Below are positions 1-11,139 of a stretch of DNA of 64,000 nucleotides, in pieces. Source of the DNA: Ornithodoros turicata (lineage: Eukaryota; Arthropoda; Arachnida; Ixodida; Argasidae). The notes beneath the pieces were generated by a model. The model was not told where the DNA came from. It searched no databases and saw only the letters and a program-made list of their open reading frames with translations. The stretch lies in assembly GCF_037126465.1 (NCBI RefSeq), contig NC_088202.1:32720213-32784212 (forward strand), written 5' to 3'. The position numbers and the translations under genes were made by a program. Within the stretch, counting starts at the first letter, position 1. Each line of letters starts with the position of its first letter.

Positions 1-283
1 GCTACTGCCAAGCTGCCTCGTAAGATATTCTTTTTATGACGAACATGTAACCATGATGAGTAGAGCCCACACAACGCTTAGGCAATCAAATATTGTTTTA
101 TGCAGGAACAATAAGCACGAAAAATGTCGATACCAGCTCTGAAAACTTTATTCTAAGCGGGATAAGAGCGTACAAAAAATTTCACTTTGATCATGACGGA
201 TTGTGAGACTTCAGACACGAATACCGCCTTGTCGAAGTGAAATGGCGTGGAATACGAGTTATTTCTTTTGTTTTGCCCACTAA
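1..283. other. No gene recognised
   Basis: No coding, RNA or repeat signal that I can name. It may be the inner part of the element whose right end lies at 447. Confidence 0.4.
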
Positions 284-447
284 AGTAGCGGGAAAGTAGC
301 TGTAGCAGTATTGGACACGTTACCAAAATTTTTAGCGGGAATTATTTTTCCGCTATTGGTTAGAAATTTAGCGCCACCGCTCCTCCGCTACTGAAAAAAG
401 TAGCGAAAACAGCTGCGCTGCTAGTAGCGTCGCTACGCACAGCACTG
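284..447. mobile_element. Right end of a hAT-like element with TAGCG repeats
   Basis: TAGCG or its complement CGCTA recurs about eight times between 284 and 440. The block stops at 447 in GCACAGCACTG, which read inward is CAGTGCTGTGC, a form typical of hAT ends. Clusters of short motifs just inside the ends are where hAT transposases bind, so this is probably a subterminal array. The left end is not identified, so neither element size nor target duplication can be given. Confidence 0.4.
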
Positions 448-611
448 TCTGTCGTCGACAGGGAAACGTGTCCAGCCACACACACAAACACACGAATGAG
501 AAACCCGTCCCCGAATTACGCACGTGTATGCCGTCATGTACCGCGTATGACTGAATTCAGGTACCGTCTGCACCATGATAAAAATTCGTTATGTAGGCAA
601 GGAGAGTTACT

Positions 612-2250
612 GTATATGTTTATTATGTTTATTCACACAAAAGGAGATGTCAGCCAGGCAAGTGCCGGATTGCTGCTCCTTAAAAAAAAAGATGAAAGTG
701 CAGGAGAAGCCGCAATGGCAACGATGTGCTGCGCCTATGCTTCAGAGGGTGGTCATCATTTCGGTGGCTTTGAGGTACTCGAAGAGTGCCTTGGTAACAT
801 CCCGTTGCCCAGGGCGCGGGACAGGCCCGAGGAGTGTAGCGAGCGAGAGGGGGCGGTGGCCCAAGGCTTGGAGGCGTCGGCCGAGGGTGGCACGGGCCGC
901 CGAGAACGTCGGGCACGTTAGCAGGAGGTAGGCTACATCAGCGATTGGCGCCGCAGGCATCGCAATTTGCATTGCCACGTCTGCCCATCTTGTGCAGGAG
1001 TGATGGAGTGTAGGCGACGTTGAGGGGGGCGGAGGCGATGAAGGAGGGTTTCCTCGGCCCTGGTAAGGTGTTGGGTGGGGTAAAGTTGCATCGCGGGGTC
1101 GATGGCTCGAAGAAACGTGTTGCATCGTATAGCGTCTGCAATGAAGTGGCGGGTTTCAGAGGCAGACCATCGACGAATTTGAAGGAGGCAAGCTGATGCC
1201 GTGAGCGGTAGGTTTGCGATGTGGCTGCCACAGCTATGCGCGCGCCTTGCAGCAGCGTCGGCACTGGTATTCCCAGGGAGGCCTATGTGGCTGGGAACCC
1301 ACTGGAGCCAGACGGTATGACCGGAGGCGAGAATGGAGTTGTATGACGAGGTAGTCATTGCGTGGAGGTCGTTGATCGTCTTGGTGTGAGCTGACAACCT
1401 CTAGCGCTGCCTTACTATCCGTATAGACGGACCAGTTTCCCCGTGGCGAGATGGAAATGTTCTCAAGCGCCGCGTACACGGCAAAGAGTTCAGCCTCCGT
1501 GGATGACATCTCGTTTGCAAGTTTAAAAGTGCGCTCGATGTCCTTGTGGGGCACATAAAATTCTGCGCTCGCTCTGTCAGGTACGACCGACCCGTCGGTG
1601 TAAACAGCTAGCCGCTGGTCATGTAGCGTGGAGGGGTGCTCCAGGGCAAGCTGACGTGCGACAACGGAAGGCGTGTCATTCATTCGCCCCAAGGCCGGGG
1701 ATAGTGGAGCACACGAGGGGCCGGTCGATGGCGCCACAAAGAAGGGCCAAAGGGCACGGTACAAGAAGGCTGGGGCACAACCACCCGCAGGCGGTCTACA
1801 GCGCCACCAAAGGCAGAGTCGGGGCAGTCACTTCCTATGAGTCGGAGATAGTGGAAGGGGTGCTGCGTTAGGATCCGCGTGTAGACTCGATGGGTCTCCC
1901 TGTCACGCAGGATGTTTGCAGGTGGTTCACGTGCCTCCGCAAGGACTGAGTATGTTTCGGTCGTCTTAGGCAAGCCCAGACACACTCGAAGGCTGCGGGC
2001 CTGGATATTGAGGAGCTCACGCTCGCCAGTCCTACTCAGGCCGTGCAACACCGGGATGCTGTAGCGCAGGAGGCCTAACACGAGGGAGTGGTGTACTCGG
2101 CGCAGGTCGTCACAAGACGGACCCCACGACAGTCCAGAGACCCGTCGCAGGACGTTCGCAAAGTTGGACGTCTTGGCCGAGAGTGCCTTGATGTGGTGGG
2201 ACCATGACAGGCGTTTGTCAATGATGACGCCGAGATATTTGCAGTGCGGA
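612..2250 (-). mobile_element. 5'-truncated RNase H LINE
   Basis: A minus-strand non-LTR retrotransposon copy that keeps the tail of reverse transcriptase, the RNase H domain and the C-terminal cysteine/histidine region of ORF2. The 5' end is lost near 2250, where the reverse transcriptase frame starts at a YLGV motif. The 3' end is probably near 612, because the minus strand carries two AATAAACAT signals at 615-640. The order RT-RNase H-CCHC fits the I-group of LINEs (family knowledge). No clear target duplication was found, so both edges are approximate. Confidence 0.8.
742..2250 (-). pseudogene. LINE ORF2 C-terminal region, frameshifted
   Basis: The coding region changes frame at least three times. 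Segment one (2250-1680) is the end of reverse transcriptase, from YLGVIIDKRLSW on. Segment two (about 1650-1300) holds the RNase H active-site residues: Asp in YTDGS near 1595, Glu in TEAEL near 1490 and Asp in YTDSK near 1419. The fourth Asp, in NTSADAAA near 1259, is in the next frame. The last part has a zinc-knuckle-like C-x2-C near 945, then a TCPTF motif, and ends at a stop at 742. All four RNase H acids remain, but the frameshifts mean no protein can be made. Confidence 0.8.
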
Positions 2251-2262
2251 CAAATCCTTTTT

Positions 2263-2310
2263 GATGGCAAGAAGAAACACAAAGTAAATAGAAGGAACAA
2301 GATATTTTCG
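2263..2310. repeat. Short repeat shared with 4028-4075
   Basis: Both places carry ATGGCAAGAAGAAA followed by a similar A-rich stretch ending in AAATAGA. This is probably the end of an unidentified interspersed repeat. It lies directly beside the 5' end of the neighbouring LINE. Confidence 0.35.
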
Positions 2311-2782
2311 TTCCTTGATTTCTGGAATGTCACTCCAAAATTAACCAAGTCCGCATAACGTTTTGTGCCATATTGCATTTACGATCTATTAGAAGATCCA
2401 TTCATTCCTCGCTAAACGGTATTAGACTAAAGATAAGAATAATAATGAACAAGAAGAAGATAAACGAGAACCCCGGATTCGAGATGCTTCTGGTGATAAA
2501 GCAGCAAGGTTATACAACATAACGGAATCAGGAAGGGGCCGGGTGGCTGTTTTCAAAATTACGGCTGTTACGTGCCGAAGTATCATGAAGCCGAACTATC
2601 ACAAGACCGAAGAAAAGGATTATCGTAAACTCAAAAAAGCCGAAACTGGAGAGAGAATTCTGATGATTTGTAAAAAGAAATTAAAAAAAAAAGCAACAAA
2701 GCGTGGAGCGAATGCCACCACCGTGGTGAATCTCGCAAAAATCTGATTGCGCGCTCCCAACACGCACCTTTGCGACACAGGA

Positions 2783-2936
2783 CCCAAGCAGCAAAATGTA
2801 CTGAAAGTCGAGTGCAATAGGGGTGGGCGGGTAGGTGGAAGGCCTTGAACAGACTGATGAAACTAAAGAACATTGATAAAGACACATACCGTCCACCCCT
2901 ATTGCACTCGACTTTCAGTACATTGTGCTGCTTGGG
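2783..2936. mobile_element. Palindromic MITE (154 bp)
   Basis: Arms of about 45 bp at 2783-2828 and 2892-2936 are near-perfect inverted copies, starting CCCAAGCAGCA and ending TGTGCTGCTTGGG. The spacer is about 63 bp. It has no coding capacity. The transcript would form a long hairpin. The target duplication is unclear. Confidence 0.7.
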
Positions 2937-3334
2937 GAGGAACTGACATGGCATATCGTATCGCCAAAAATGCAACAATGCAATTCTCCTTCCTGAAGTT
3001 GTACAAGTTGATGCATAACTTTCCCATCAAGACAATTGGTGGTGGCAATTTTAGTTCGTAAAGTACGGAGTTCGGGTTCAACCCCGAGATGCTATGGAGT
3101 TGACCAAATAGGCTGCGACAAATTTTGGTGGAAGGTAATATCCCTTCCTCCCTCCATCTCTCTCGCATTTTTTCTTTGTCATTTTCGTCAAATACAACTA
3201 CGTTGCTGCTCAACGTGTCCGATGGCGCCCATAAAATTTACGTGGTACTGTGGAAAAAAGACGGACGAAAAACCTCTCTTTCGCGGGTAGACCATAAAGA
3301 ATGAATATGTAGCCCACTGTTCAATTGTGATTAT

Positions 3335-3412
3335 TATAATTGGGGGTTTACGTCGCGAGACAACTGAGATCATGAGCGACGCCACAGCGGCTGGTCTATT
3401 CAATTGTTTTAC
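3335..3412 (-). mobile_element. SINE fragment, family C
   Basis: This matches the 3' part of the fuller copy at 25620-25897, sharing the block from GCGTCGCTCATGATCTCAG to GTAAACCCCCAAT. It ends in an ATTATAATAATC tail on the minus strand. It is 5'-truncated and lacks the tRNA-like head. Confidence 0.65.
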
Positions 3413-3922
3413 GCGTTGTGCACCACTCACACAGAGTGTTTCAGTAACAATGTCAAAAGCATAAAAGAAGGAAAGCGCGTCACGGAAAATGTGTGATCAA
3501 CGACATTTGTTTGCAGGTAATATAATGGGGAAACACGCTGAGTCAAAATGTTACTCTCTCGTTTTTAACTTTCACGCGGCTTCATTTCACCACACGCATA
3601 CCGACGCTGAACTTCGCGTTACACTAATATAACCGTCCTGTAATTTTTTGCCACAAGTAGAAAGCGCACGTAGGGTTGACCACGCTTTACTACACAGTGC
3701 AAACTGTTCAACAGGCGTGCAAACTGTCGTCCGCTTTCAAAATCTATCAAACTACGAAACAAGGAAGACTCGCTATCTTCTCAATACTTCAGATGATGAA
3801 GGCAGCAACGTAGCAAACAAAAACAACAGGTACCCCAAACAACTGTGAGAGAAAACACCAAAAGGACGGGTAATCGTTTTCGACCTACGACGTGGTACAC
3901 ATTTTTCTGAGTGATAAAGCAT

Positions 3923-3945
3923 ATGTATGTATGTATGTATGTATG
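3923..3945. repeat. (ATGT)n microsatellite
   Basis: About five and a half uninterrupted ATGT units. Confidence 0.95.
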
Positions 3946-5159
3946 AATAATTTCGCACTTATTGTGGCATTTTCCCATTGAATAGAGCATCGAAAGTATG
4001 TCCCTTGTTTCATGTGTCGGACGACTCATTTTTTATGGCAAGAAGAAAAAGAAACAAAACAAAGGAAATAGAGATTGTGATCAAATTTACTTTTTTAGAT
4101 CTCGATAACATTACATGTGCTACGTGCTGTGATACTGACTCTGTGTAAAGTAGAGTTGTACGTAACTCGTTACAAGTAACTCGTTACCCAGTAACCAGTT
4201 ACTTTTTCCGGTAACGAAGTAACGACCTAATTACTTTTCTAAAAATTGTAACTAATAACGCATTCAGTTACAAAAATCGGTAACTCGTTACTCACGTTAC
4301 TCGTTCCTTTCCTTCGTTTACGCTCGGCTTCAACATGGACGACATGATCAATTACTATGTGGAAATTCCCGAAATCTCGTACGCTACTAACACGAGGTGA
4401 CCTGACCTGGATGTTCAGCTCCTGGGAGCCTCTGGTCGACAGTCATTCTTTTGTTGAGTCCTAAGGTGACCGGCATGACGAATGCCACAACACATCCCGG
4501 TCGTGTCACCCATGAAAGCATTCTTGGAAAAATACCCTAGATTTGTTTGTGTGTGTTATCTCCCAGCAGCTGCCAATGGATATACTAGAGTAACTAAGCT
4601 CGCCGAAACTCGTATCCTGAGATGGCATTGTCATTCTCTGCTGATTCGCCATGTTGTTGTAAAGTGGGTCCACCCGACCTGGACCACGAGGTCCCAGGTT
4701 TATTATATGCAGCTCGCGCGTGTCATTGGCCTAGAAACGTATCCCGGGAAGAAACCTTACTCCTTGTATTTTCTCTCCCACCTCCACACTTGTGGGCTCC
4801 AGTGAGGATCACTCGTTTGATTATAAGATGGCACAGATGATAATCACGTGAGCGTGGCCTGGGTTGGAGGAGACGTTCAAGGTGAAGGCGGTAAAAGGTG
4901 ACGGGAATGTGGTATTTTAGTGTCTTCTTTGCCTTCCCAAACTAAAATGACAGAGTGCATCCCACTCGTCGCATTCGAATTTGGAGAAGCGTGCTCAGTT
5001 AAGCGTCTTCAATATGTTAGTTAGCTAGCAAGTACCGTATCCATGATTATACGTTAAGGGCACTGCTTTTCACGAATCAATCGAATACCTCGTGGTGCCC
5101 ATGCCGTGTTGTGAGGAGGTAGCCCGAGAACCTTGACTGATTTGATGACTTACAACGGG

Positions 5160-5215
5160 AAGGGGGGGGGGCGGTTATGTTTATTAAAAGAAAAGAAAGG
5201 TTGGCCATGCAAAGA
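5160..5215 (-). mobile_element. Short C-tailed LINE 3' stub
   Basis: On the minus strand it reads as a short 3' UTR with AATAAACATAACC followed by a C tract. The same layout occurs at about 9900, 56030 and 63310. It is extremely 5'-truncated. Confidence 0.55.
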
Positions 5216-5383
5216 GCCAAGAGAGGAAAGGAGGAAGGTGGGACCGTAGCCTTAAGTAAGTGCCGTTACGGCAGTAATTCCTTTCTTACAGTGCGTCCAA
5301 TGTCATATCCCTCTAATGCTTGTCGTCCCCATATCTTAGTTCGAAGATACTAAGACTCTACTTTGACATTCCCCTGGAATAGG

Positions 5384-5460
5384 TCGGTGGTGGTGGTGAT
5401 GATGATGATGGAACTGCTTGCCGTAGTCAGCCACGCCGGAAATCGGCTACCGAGGCGGCG
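5384..5460 (-). mobile_element. Diverged SINE fragment, family B-like
   Basis: A GGTGGTGGTGATGATG tail is followed by GCTTGCCGTAGTC, similar to the 3' end of the family-B SINEs at 42513 and 51189. The identity is low and the assignment tentative. Confidence 0.3.
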
Positions 5461-6042
5461 GAGGTGATTACAGTTGTTGATATGAAACCAAACCAACCAA
5501 AACCCTGGAAACGAAAGCTGTTTTCACGTTCCCTCGTGTGACGTTTGGAGCGCCCAGCCTGAAAGGGTCTCTGACTAGAAGCTGGAGGGACTTTTTCGCA
5601 GTGGATACCCATAGAACACACGAAAGCAACTTCACATACGAAGATGCATGCCTCAACACCTCGTAGTTTTCGTATACTCGAATTTTAAACATCGCGGTTC
5701 ACTCCTACGCTGGTAGACCTAGCGTCAAACCAAGAAAACGTACGCATATATAGAAAACTCATCTGGTCATCCCACTGGGATGACGTCAAACGCCCATTCC
5801 ATCAACGCGCAGAATGCCGTCACGTGATCAAGCACTACAACAACAACTTTCAGCAAGAACCAACATCTCTACGCCAATATACTGTTATCACAATGTCTGG
5901 AAATAAAAAGTATGTACATACTTCGACATCTGCGTCCTGTTTTATGACTGCGATAATCCAATTAGCGACTTCCGTGGAAAGCGGAACTAGCTACGACGAC
6001 TTTCGGGATCCAGCGCGCTGTTCCACAGCGTTAGTGTAATGT

Positions 6043-6510
6043 GTGTGTTTCCAAGTTTTCGTTTCCTATCTTTCGGAACAACCGACCAATTTATCGAGGT
6101 ACGCTGTTGGAGTTCATGTGACATGCCTCTCGGTTGTGTGGTCAAAGCGAGATTTCTACGCGGCCACTCAGTTCCATACGATACTGCGCGTTCAACCGCA
6201 GCGGCAACTATGGCTTTACAGTATTGGAGGGTGTCCTGGCAGCGACGTAGAGAAGTGCAGATTTTGCCAATCACATTTGAAGAATGCAGACTTTGAGAGG
6301 GACCCGTCAGTTGAGCAACAACTGGGTTTGAGCACAAAGAACCTCCGCCTACAGCAGTCCGCTGTGCCTTCCTTGAACCTACCTTCCAAGACTGTTGCAT
6401 CTGGACGTGACGAGGTTAGTGTCTCCTGTATAATTTGTACAGTGATTTCTTTGCTTGTGAGAATTACGTTGTGCCATGCAACAAAGAAAAATAGGGATGG
6501 AATAAGCTAA
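6043..6510 (+). pseudogene. THAP zinc-finger remnant of a transposase
   Basis: The frame contains the second half of a THAP DNA-binding domain: a Trp in QLWLYSIGG, a Cys-x2-His in FCQSH, then a stretch ending AVPSLNLPS, matching the AVPslf box that closes THAP domains. The first Cys is present (HVTC), but the partner Cys seems to have become Trp, and the FP box is not recognisable. THAP domains bind the ends of P, Kolobok and some hAT elements. No catalytic domain follows: after 6510 there are only short, unrecognised frames. I therefore read it as a dead transposase N-terminus of the surrounding 4151-7857 element, not a host gene. Confidence 0.55.
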
Positions 6511-6805
6511 TTGAAGTTTACGCACCAAATCAAAAGATGTATGTACAATTCCGTGCGTCGTTCAGAATGCAGTCATGCCAATGCAGTAAGCAACATCCAC
6601 AGTACGAAGCTGTGTATTCCGCATATAGGTGTAACATTTTAATTGTCACAGCAATGTGCACCAATGTAGTTTATGACTTCTTTGGACAAGATGTGGAACC
6701 AAATGTTGGAAATACAAGGCAGGGATCAGGTACAAGTTTTATTCTATTTGTTTTCCTTGTAATGTGCAGCATACTGCACACAGTAAAGGAGGGTTCTCGA
6801 TTCTA

Positions 6806-6990
6806 AGCCAACCCCGTTGAAATCCTTAGTTTACCCAAAGCTGTACTATTGTTGTCTAATCTGGGGAAACACCACAGAGGGCAACTACGATAAAATTGCA
6901 ATGCACAAAAAAAGAAAGAAAAGATAGCCTTGTGTACGACATCCATGTCTATAGGTGCATATGCCCCTCAGCTCCTTCAAGCATAGATTG
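6806..6990 (+). pseudogene. CR1/L2-like LINE reverse transcriptase scrap
   Basis: The translation has LVYPKLYYCCLIWGN followed by a basic stretch. This matches the segment after the reverse transcriptase palm in CR1- and Jockey-like LINEs (sLvyP.L.Y...iWG). Only about 50 codons survive, with a stop after the basic run. It sits inside the hAT-like element as a secondary insertion. Confidence 0.5.
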
Positions 6991-7004
6991 AGAAGTTACC
7001 CGTC

Positions 7005-7160
7005 AAAAAGAACTCGTTACGAGTTAAGTTACCGCGTGCAAAATGTAACTTTTTGTAAGTTAATAACGAAGTTCTTCAACCTGAAATGTAACTCGCAGTT
7101 ACTGCGCCACTTGAAGAAAAAAAGAACGAGTTACTTCCAAGTTACTTCGGACACAAAATA
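7005..7160. repeat. Third cluster of GTAACTCGTTAC-type repeats
   Basis: Several ACTCGTTAC and CGAGTTAC units like those at 4160-4320 and 7730-7850. It may be a solo terminus of the same family inserted near its own right end. Confidence 0.5.
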
Positions 7161-7857
7161 GCATTACGCAGGCGCAGCGCGCGTGAGCAGTTGAGTTAGA
7201 CCACGAGTTGCCTGCGGAGGAGTGCAACACGCTTAGATCGTTTTCGTTTATGTCCAACATTAGACCTCTCCCTGTTTGTAAACAAATGGCCCCATAGTGT
7301 TCGACAGTTCCACAAATTTGGTAGGGTTGAACTACGTTCGAAGCTAGTGGGGAACAAGGTCGCGCCCGAAAGCCACGGTCTTGAGGGGATTACGATGGTC
7401 CCTGAAAGGGACGCGTCCTTCGGTCCTACTTTTGTTTCAATAGGAGGCAGCGAACAAGTGTCCGTTTGTGGAACACAGCCCTCTCCTTCCGATTTATTTC
7501 GGTTTCAGTCTATCAACGTCATCATGACGTTTCTCTGGTAGAGAGAACGCTATGCATCTTATTCCTTCTCTGCGTACAATACTTCAACTTCATTCCAATG
7601 GCAGCGGTTCTTACTTCCTGAATAAAATACTGTCATTGATTGGATGTCACGTTTTATGGCAAAAAATATATGAGACAATATGTAGACGTAAATAAGAAAA
7701 TATGTGGACATGAGGGAAAAGCGAATTAAGAGTAACTTGGAACTTAACTTACTTTGGCAAAGTTACACGAAAAAGGAACGAGTTCCTCTGAGTTACCCCA
7801 AAAAAAGGAACCTAGTTACAGTAACGAGTTACTTGTAACGAGTTACCTCAAACTTTG

Positions 7858-9100
7858 CCTTCAAGATATGAAAATACTTACAGTAGACAAAGCGTTTACA
7901 TGGAAATTAGATATTTACACAAAATCACCTTGCAAATTCAGGATCTTTTAGCGCCATCCCAAACACTTGCCATTACGGTATGAAACCCATCACTGTGCCA
8001 CCTTACAAAGTTCAACTGCTACGGACCAACTACGTAAGTCAGGAGACACCCTTCCTTTTCCGAACAAATTTTGTCAGCTGATTGGAAATGGCCTTCTTGT
8101 GTCCAATTTCGAAACAGAGTTACACAAACTTGTTGAAGTCTTATTAGAGACAGGCCACTCTGTTATGTTTTTTTTTTTGTGTGTGGATATGTGCACAGCT
8201 TGGTGCAATTGTGTCTTTTATTTATGATATTGTGATTTGCTATAAGCTCGTCGTGATCTTATAGCATCATCGAAATATTATAGCAGCATCTTATACATTA
8301 CAGCAGCTTATAGCTGCATCGAAATATAAAACACTGAAGCTTTCCTTTGGAAAGCTGCAGTGTTTCATATTTTTGTTGTTACTTTTGCCAAGTGGACTTT
8401 GACCCAACCCTCTACATTCTTCAATTATAAAGTGTCTGAAAGATTTTTCAAATGCTGTCTGAATATTCGTATAGTTTGGCTATGAATACCATGAACTGTA
8501 CTGGACTAAGTTACTTATAAACACAAGCTGTCCATATACAATGTCCACTTTTTCGGAAATATGAACGAAACGATGGAAATTATGGTAAGACGTACCTCCA
8601 TCTAGTATCTTGGGTATTTAAAGCATGTAGTAACTATGAGAAAGGCTTTGCCTTATCCTGTTCACAGTACAGGCTGGTATAATCATTCTCTCGTTCCCCC
8701 CCCCCCCTTAAGTTTGTGCAACACTCATCTCACAAACTTGGGTATGTAGTGTATCTGTATTTCCTGTATCCGACACGCAAGCTTCGAACAAAGCTAACGC
8801 TAGTAAGACGCCAAGTATTATTTCAGCTACGCTCTTTCTGAATAAGTGACGAACAATGACGAAAAGTTCAGAATAACTATTTTGTATTGAAACCCACTGG
8901 CGTGAGTGTGCTTGAGACACGCTTCTTACTTGTGAATAGAGCGCTGCGTGAATATGCTACTTTAGGGACAGCTCCTTGCGGCATAAACACTCGACTTCTT
9001 TCGGAATTATTGTTCATGAACCACACTTTAAAAAGACGGCGACGTCAAACACGAAATTTACACAAACTGTTCATGTGCTTCATCATGATGAATGCTGAAA
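7858..9100. other. No gene recognised; one strong hairpin
   Basis: A/T-rich DNA without a credible coding frame. The only structure is an inverted repeat at 8321-8371, with 24-bp arms (ends GAAATATAAAACACTG and CAGTGTTTCATATTT) and a two-base loop. Confidence 0.5.
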
Positions 9101-9104
9101 GCCA

Positions 9105-9200
9105 TAGGCGCCGACTGCGGGGGGGGGGGGGGGGGGCACGGGGGCCCTTGCCCCCCCGGAACATAAACTAGGGGGGGGGGCGCCGCCTCCCCCGGGAAGT
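9105..9200. repeat. G/C homopolymer-rich repeat
   Basis: GGCGCCGACTGC is followed by a long G tract, a C tract and a second G tract. This arrangement recurs as interspersed repeats in many invertebrates. Class not determined. Confidence 0.4.
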
Positions 9201-9559
9201 CCCGCTAAGAGACTGACACCAACGTTTGGGGCTCGGCGCGTCCGAGTCAAAAGGGCGAAGAGGCACCAACCCAAAAATGCACCTTGCAATTTGTAAAATA
9301 TGTATCCGCCCACCATACTCATTATCACTGTAGAAGGTGAGGCGAAGAAACAGAGGATGACACAAGACATAGCCTGAATTTCGCCCAAAGCAATCAGATC
9401 AATGAAACGAAGCAGTCGAAAAGGTACCAGCAGCTGCCAGTGAGGTGTAACGGTAGGATCTTCGGAATGCATATTCGTTGCGAGCGGGTTCAACTCCCGC
9501 TGCTCCATTTCATTGACCATATTCATTATTTGCGCGCATTTCGAGTCAAACACCGAGGA

Positions 9560-9935
9560 TTCAATACATTTTGTTCTTCTTGCACTTAGTTTTCAAGGGC
9601 ATAATGCCTTCAGTTGTGCACATGTTCACTGTTTACGTTCTCTCTGTTTTTTTCTTTTGTTTTTCTTTTTCTGTTCTTCCTTCCTCTTATTTCTACACCA
9701 GTTCTGCATACATCATAGGATCCCGCCAGGGTGTGTGATTCTTCAGCTTTAGTTTTGTGTTCTTCATTTTTCTTTTCCTTTTCTTTCCTTCTTTTTGTTT
9801 TCTTATTTTCTTTGCCTTTTTTTACTTCCCCTTTCACTTTTTGTTTTGGAACAACAAGCCGACATCCATCTGGCTTACCTTTCCTTTCTTTTTCCTTTTT
9901 CTTAATAAACATATCCCCCCCCCCCCCCCCCCCGC
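9560..9935 (+). mobile_element. LINE 3' end: pyrimidine-rich UTR and C tail
   Basis: About 300 bases of T/C-rich DNA lead to AATAAACATATCCCCCC and a long C tract. The same arrangement, in the opposite orientation, follows the stop codon of the LINE at 63292-64000, so this is the plus-strand 3' UTR of the same family. No coding part remains. Long frames in this stretch are artefacts of low complexity. Confidence 0.6.
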
Positions 9936-11139
9936 CAGAGTACTTACTTCGCGGTGCGCCCTTGCCCCCTCCGGGAAAAAGAAAACTCTCCGCCTCTGCT
10001 GAAAGCTCATCTAGCAGTCTGTTGTTTACGTTGTCTACTTCTTGCGTGCCCGATGCGTATGGAACTTCCTCTTCATGCTGAAATCGATTCGCGACTCAAC
10101 ATTTCAAAAGCAAGGCTTCCGAACTCTGGTGCACGTAGCAGAACCTCCATCTCAGTTGCTGAAAGGTAGCTGAAAAGCTGCCTTCTTGACTCCGCTGCGC
10201 TTTCTCCTTCGACGTCCATGTTGAAAAAAGCACCCAGCAATATGGAAGTTGCAGAAACCACCCGAACGTCCGGTGTTGACTTTCCTCCAATAAACGTCGC
10301 GGGCGTTTTGCGTCATACACTAAGGAAAACCAATGCATAATAGCTAGACTTCTGCGCTGATCGGGTGAGTTGAGGGTTGAAAGCGAAACCGCTTTTCGGC
10401 TCCTTGTTTAGAATAGCTGGCGGCTCCGCAGAGACGAAACGTTTCAATTGTAACTTGGAGGCACCATGTAGGTTCGTTATCCTTACAAACGAAAACATTT
10501 ACCAGGAGGTTCTGGTCAGAGACCCTTTGAAAAACGACGATAACGTTTGCTATGTCCTTGTGCTAGAGTGGGGCCCAACCCTTGGAGGATATGAACAAAG
10601 TTGTCACCGTAAAGGGCAGTGCTGCTAAACGTCTCTTTATGGAAGTTTATCCAAAAAGGAATCATGTACAAAGAGTCTTAACTTGGGGCTATTGATTTGT
10701 CTACTGATATCATGGGGCATCGTTTTGGATTTGGGGCTGCCGTCGATTCCGTACGAGACACGTTTCTAGGCACAACTTTGGAACCAGCGAGACTCCTGTT
10801 AAGTAACCTGAATGAATATGCAAGCTATAAATGAGTTTTGTCACGATAATTTAAACGTTTACTTCGCCTGAAGTGGGATCAAGCAGGCGCGGGAGCGACA
10901 TCGCTGGGCAGTGCAGCAAAAAATGCACAATTCTTCGATGACATGCCTGGTAGCCATGCTCCGACATTGCATTAAACTCGAAAATGTGCGCACAAGAACT
11001 ACTAGGCCCGAAAGGAAAGTTAGGTAGCAAGCGAGCTGGTGGTGACGATCCATGACTTGAAAATCCGAGACGAGGTAGGGACGATAACAGACAAACACAA
11101 ACACGGTCTCAACCGTTAAGCGTTCGAATATTTTAATTT
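9936..11139. other. No gene recognised
   Basis: It lies downstream of the M13 gene and could include its 3' UTR, but I see no AATAAA on the minus strand close to the stop. Frames up to about 100 codons on both strands match nothing I know. Confidence 0.5.

Larger units (their letters stand above)
4151..7857. mobile_element. hAT-like DNA transposon with GTAACTCGTTAC repeats
   Basis: The left end (TAGAGTTGTACGTAACTCG, from 4151) and the right end read inward (CAAAGTTTGAGGTAACTCG, to 7857) are related, and both run straight into tandem GTAACTCGTTAC copies in inverted orientation. The TAGAGTTG start resembles hAT termini. The flanking octamers GTGTAAAG and CCTTCAAG match at only four of eight positions, so the target duplication is weak. 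The interior holds a THAP-domain remnant (6043-6510), which fits hAT transposases of the THAP/P52rIPK type. Smaller repeats lie inside it (about 5160-5215, 5384-5460, 6810-6990). A third cluster of the motif at 7005-7160 may be a solo end or an internal duplication. Confidence 0.6.

Noticed and set aside
9610..10081. Lys/Glu-rich and Phe/Leu-rich frames on both strands
   Set aside because: Products of the low-complexity pyrimidine tract in a LINE 3' UTR.
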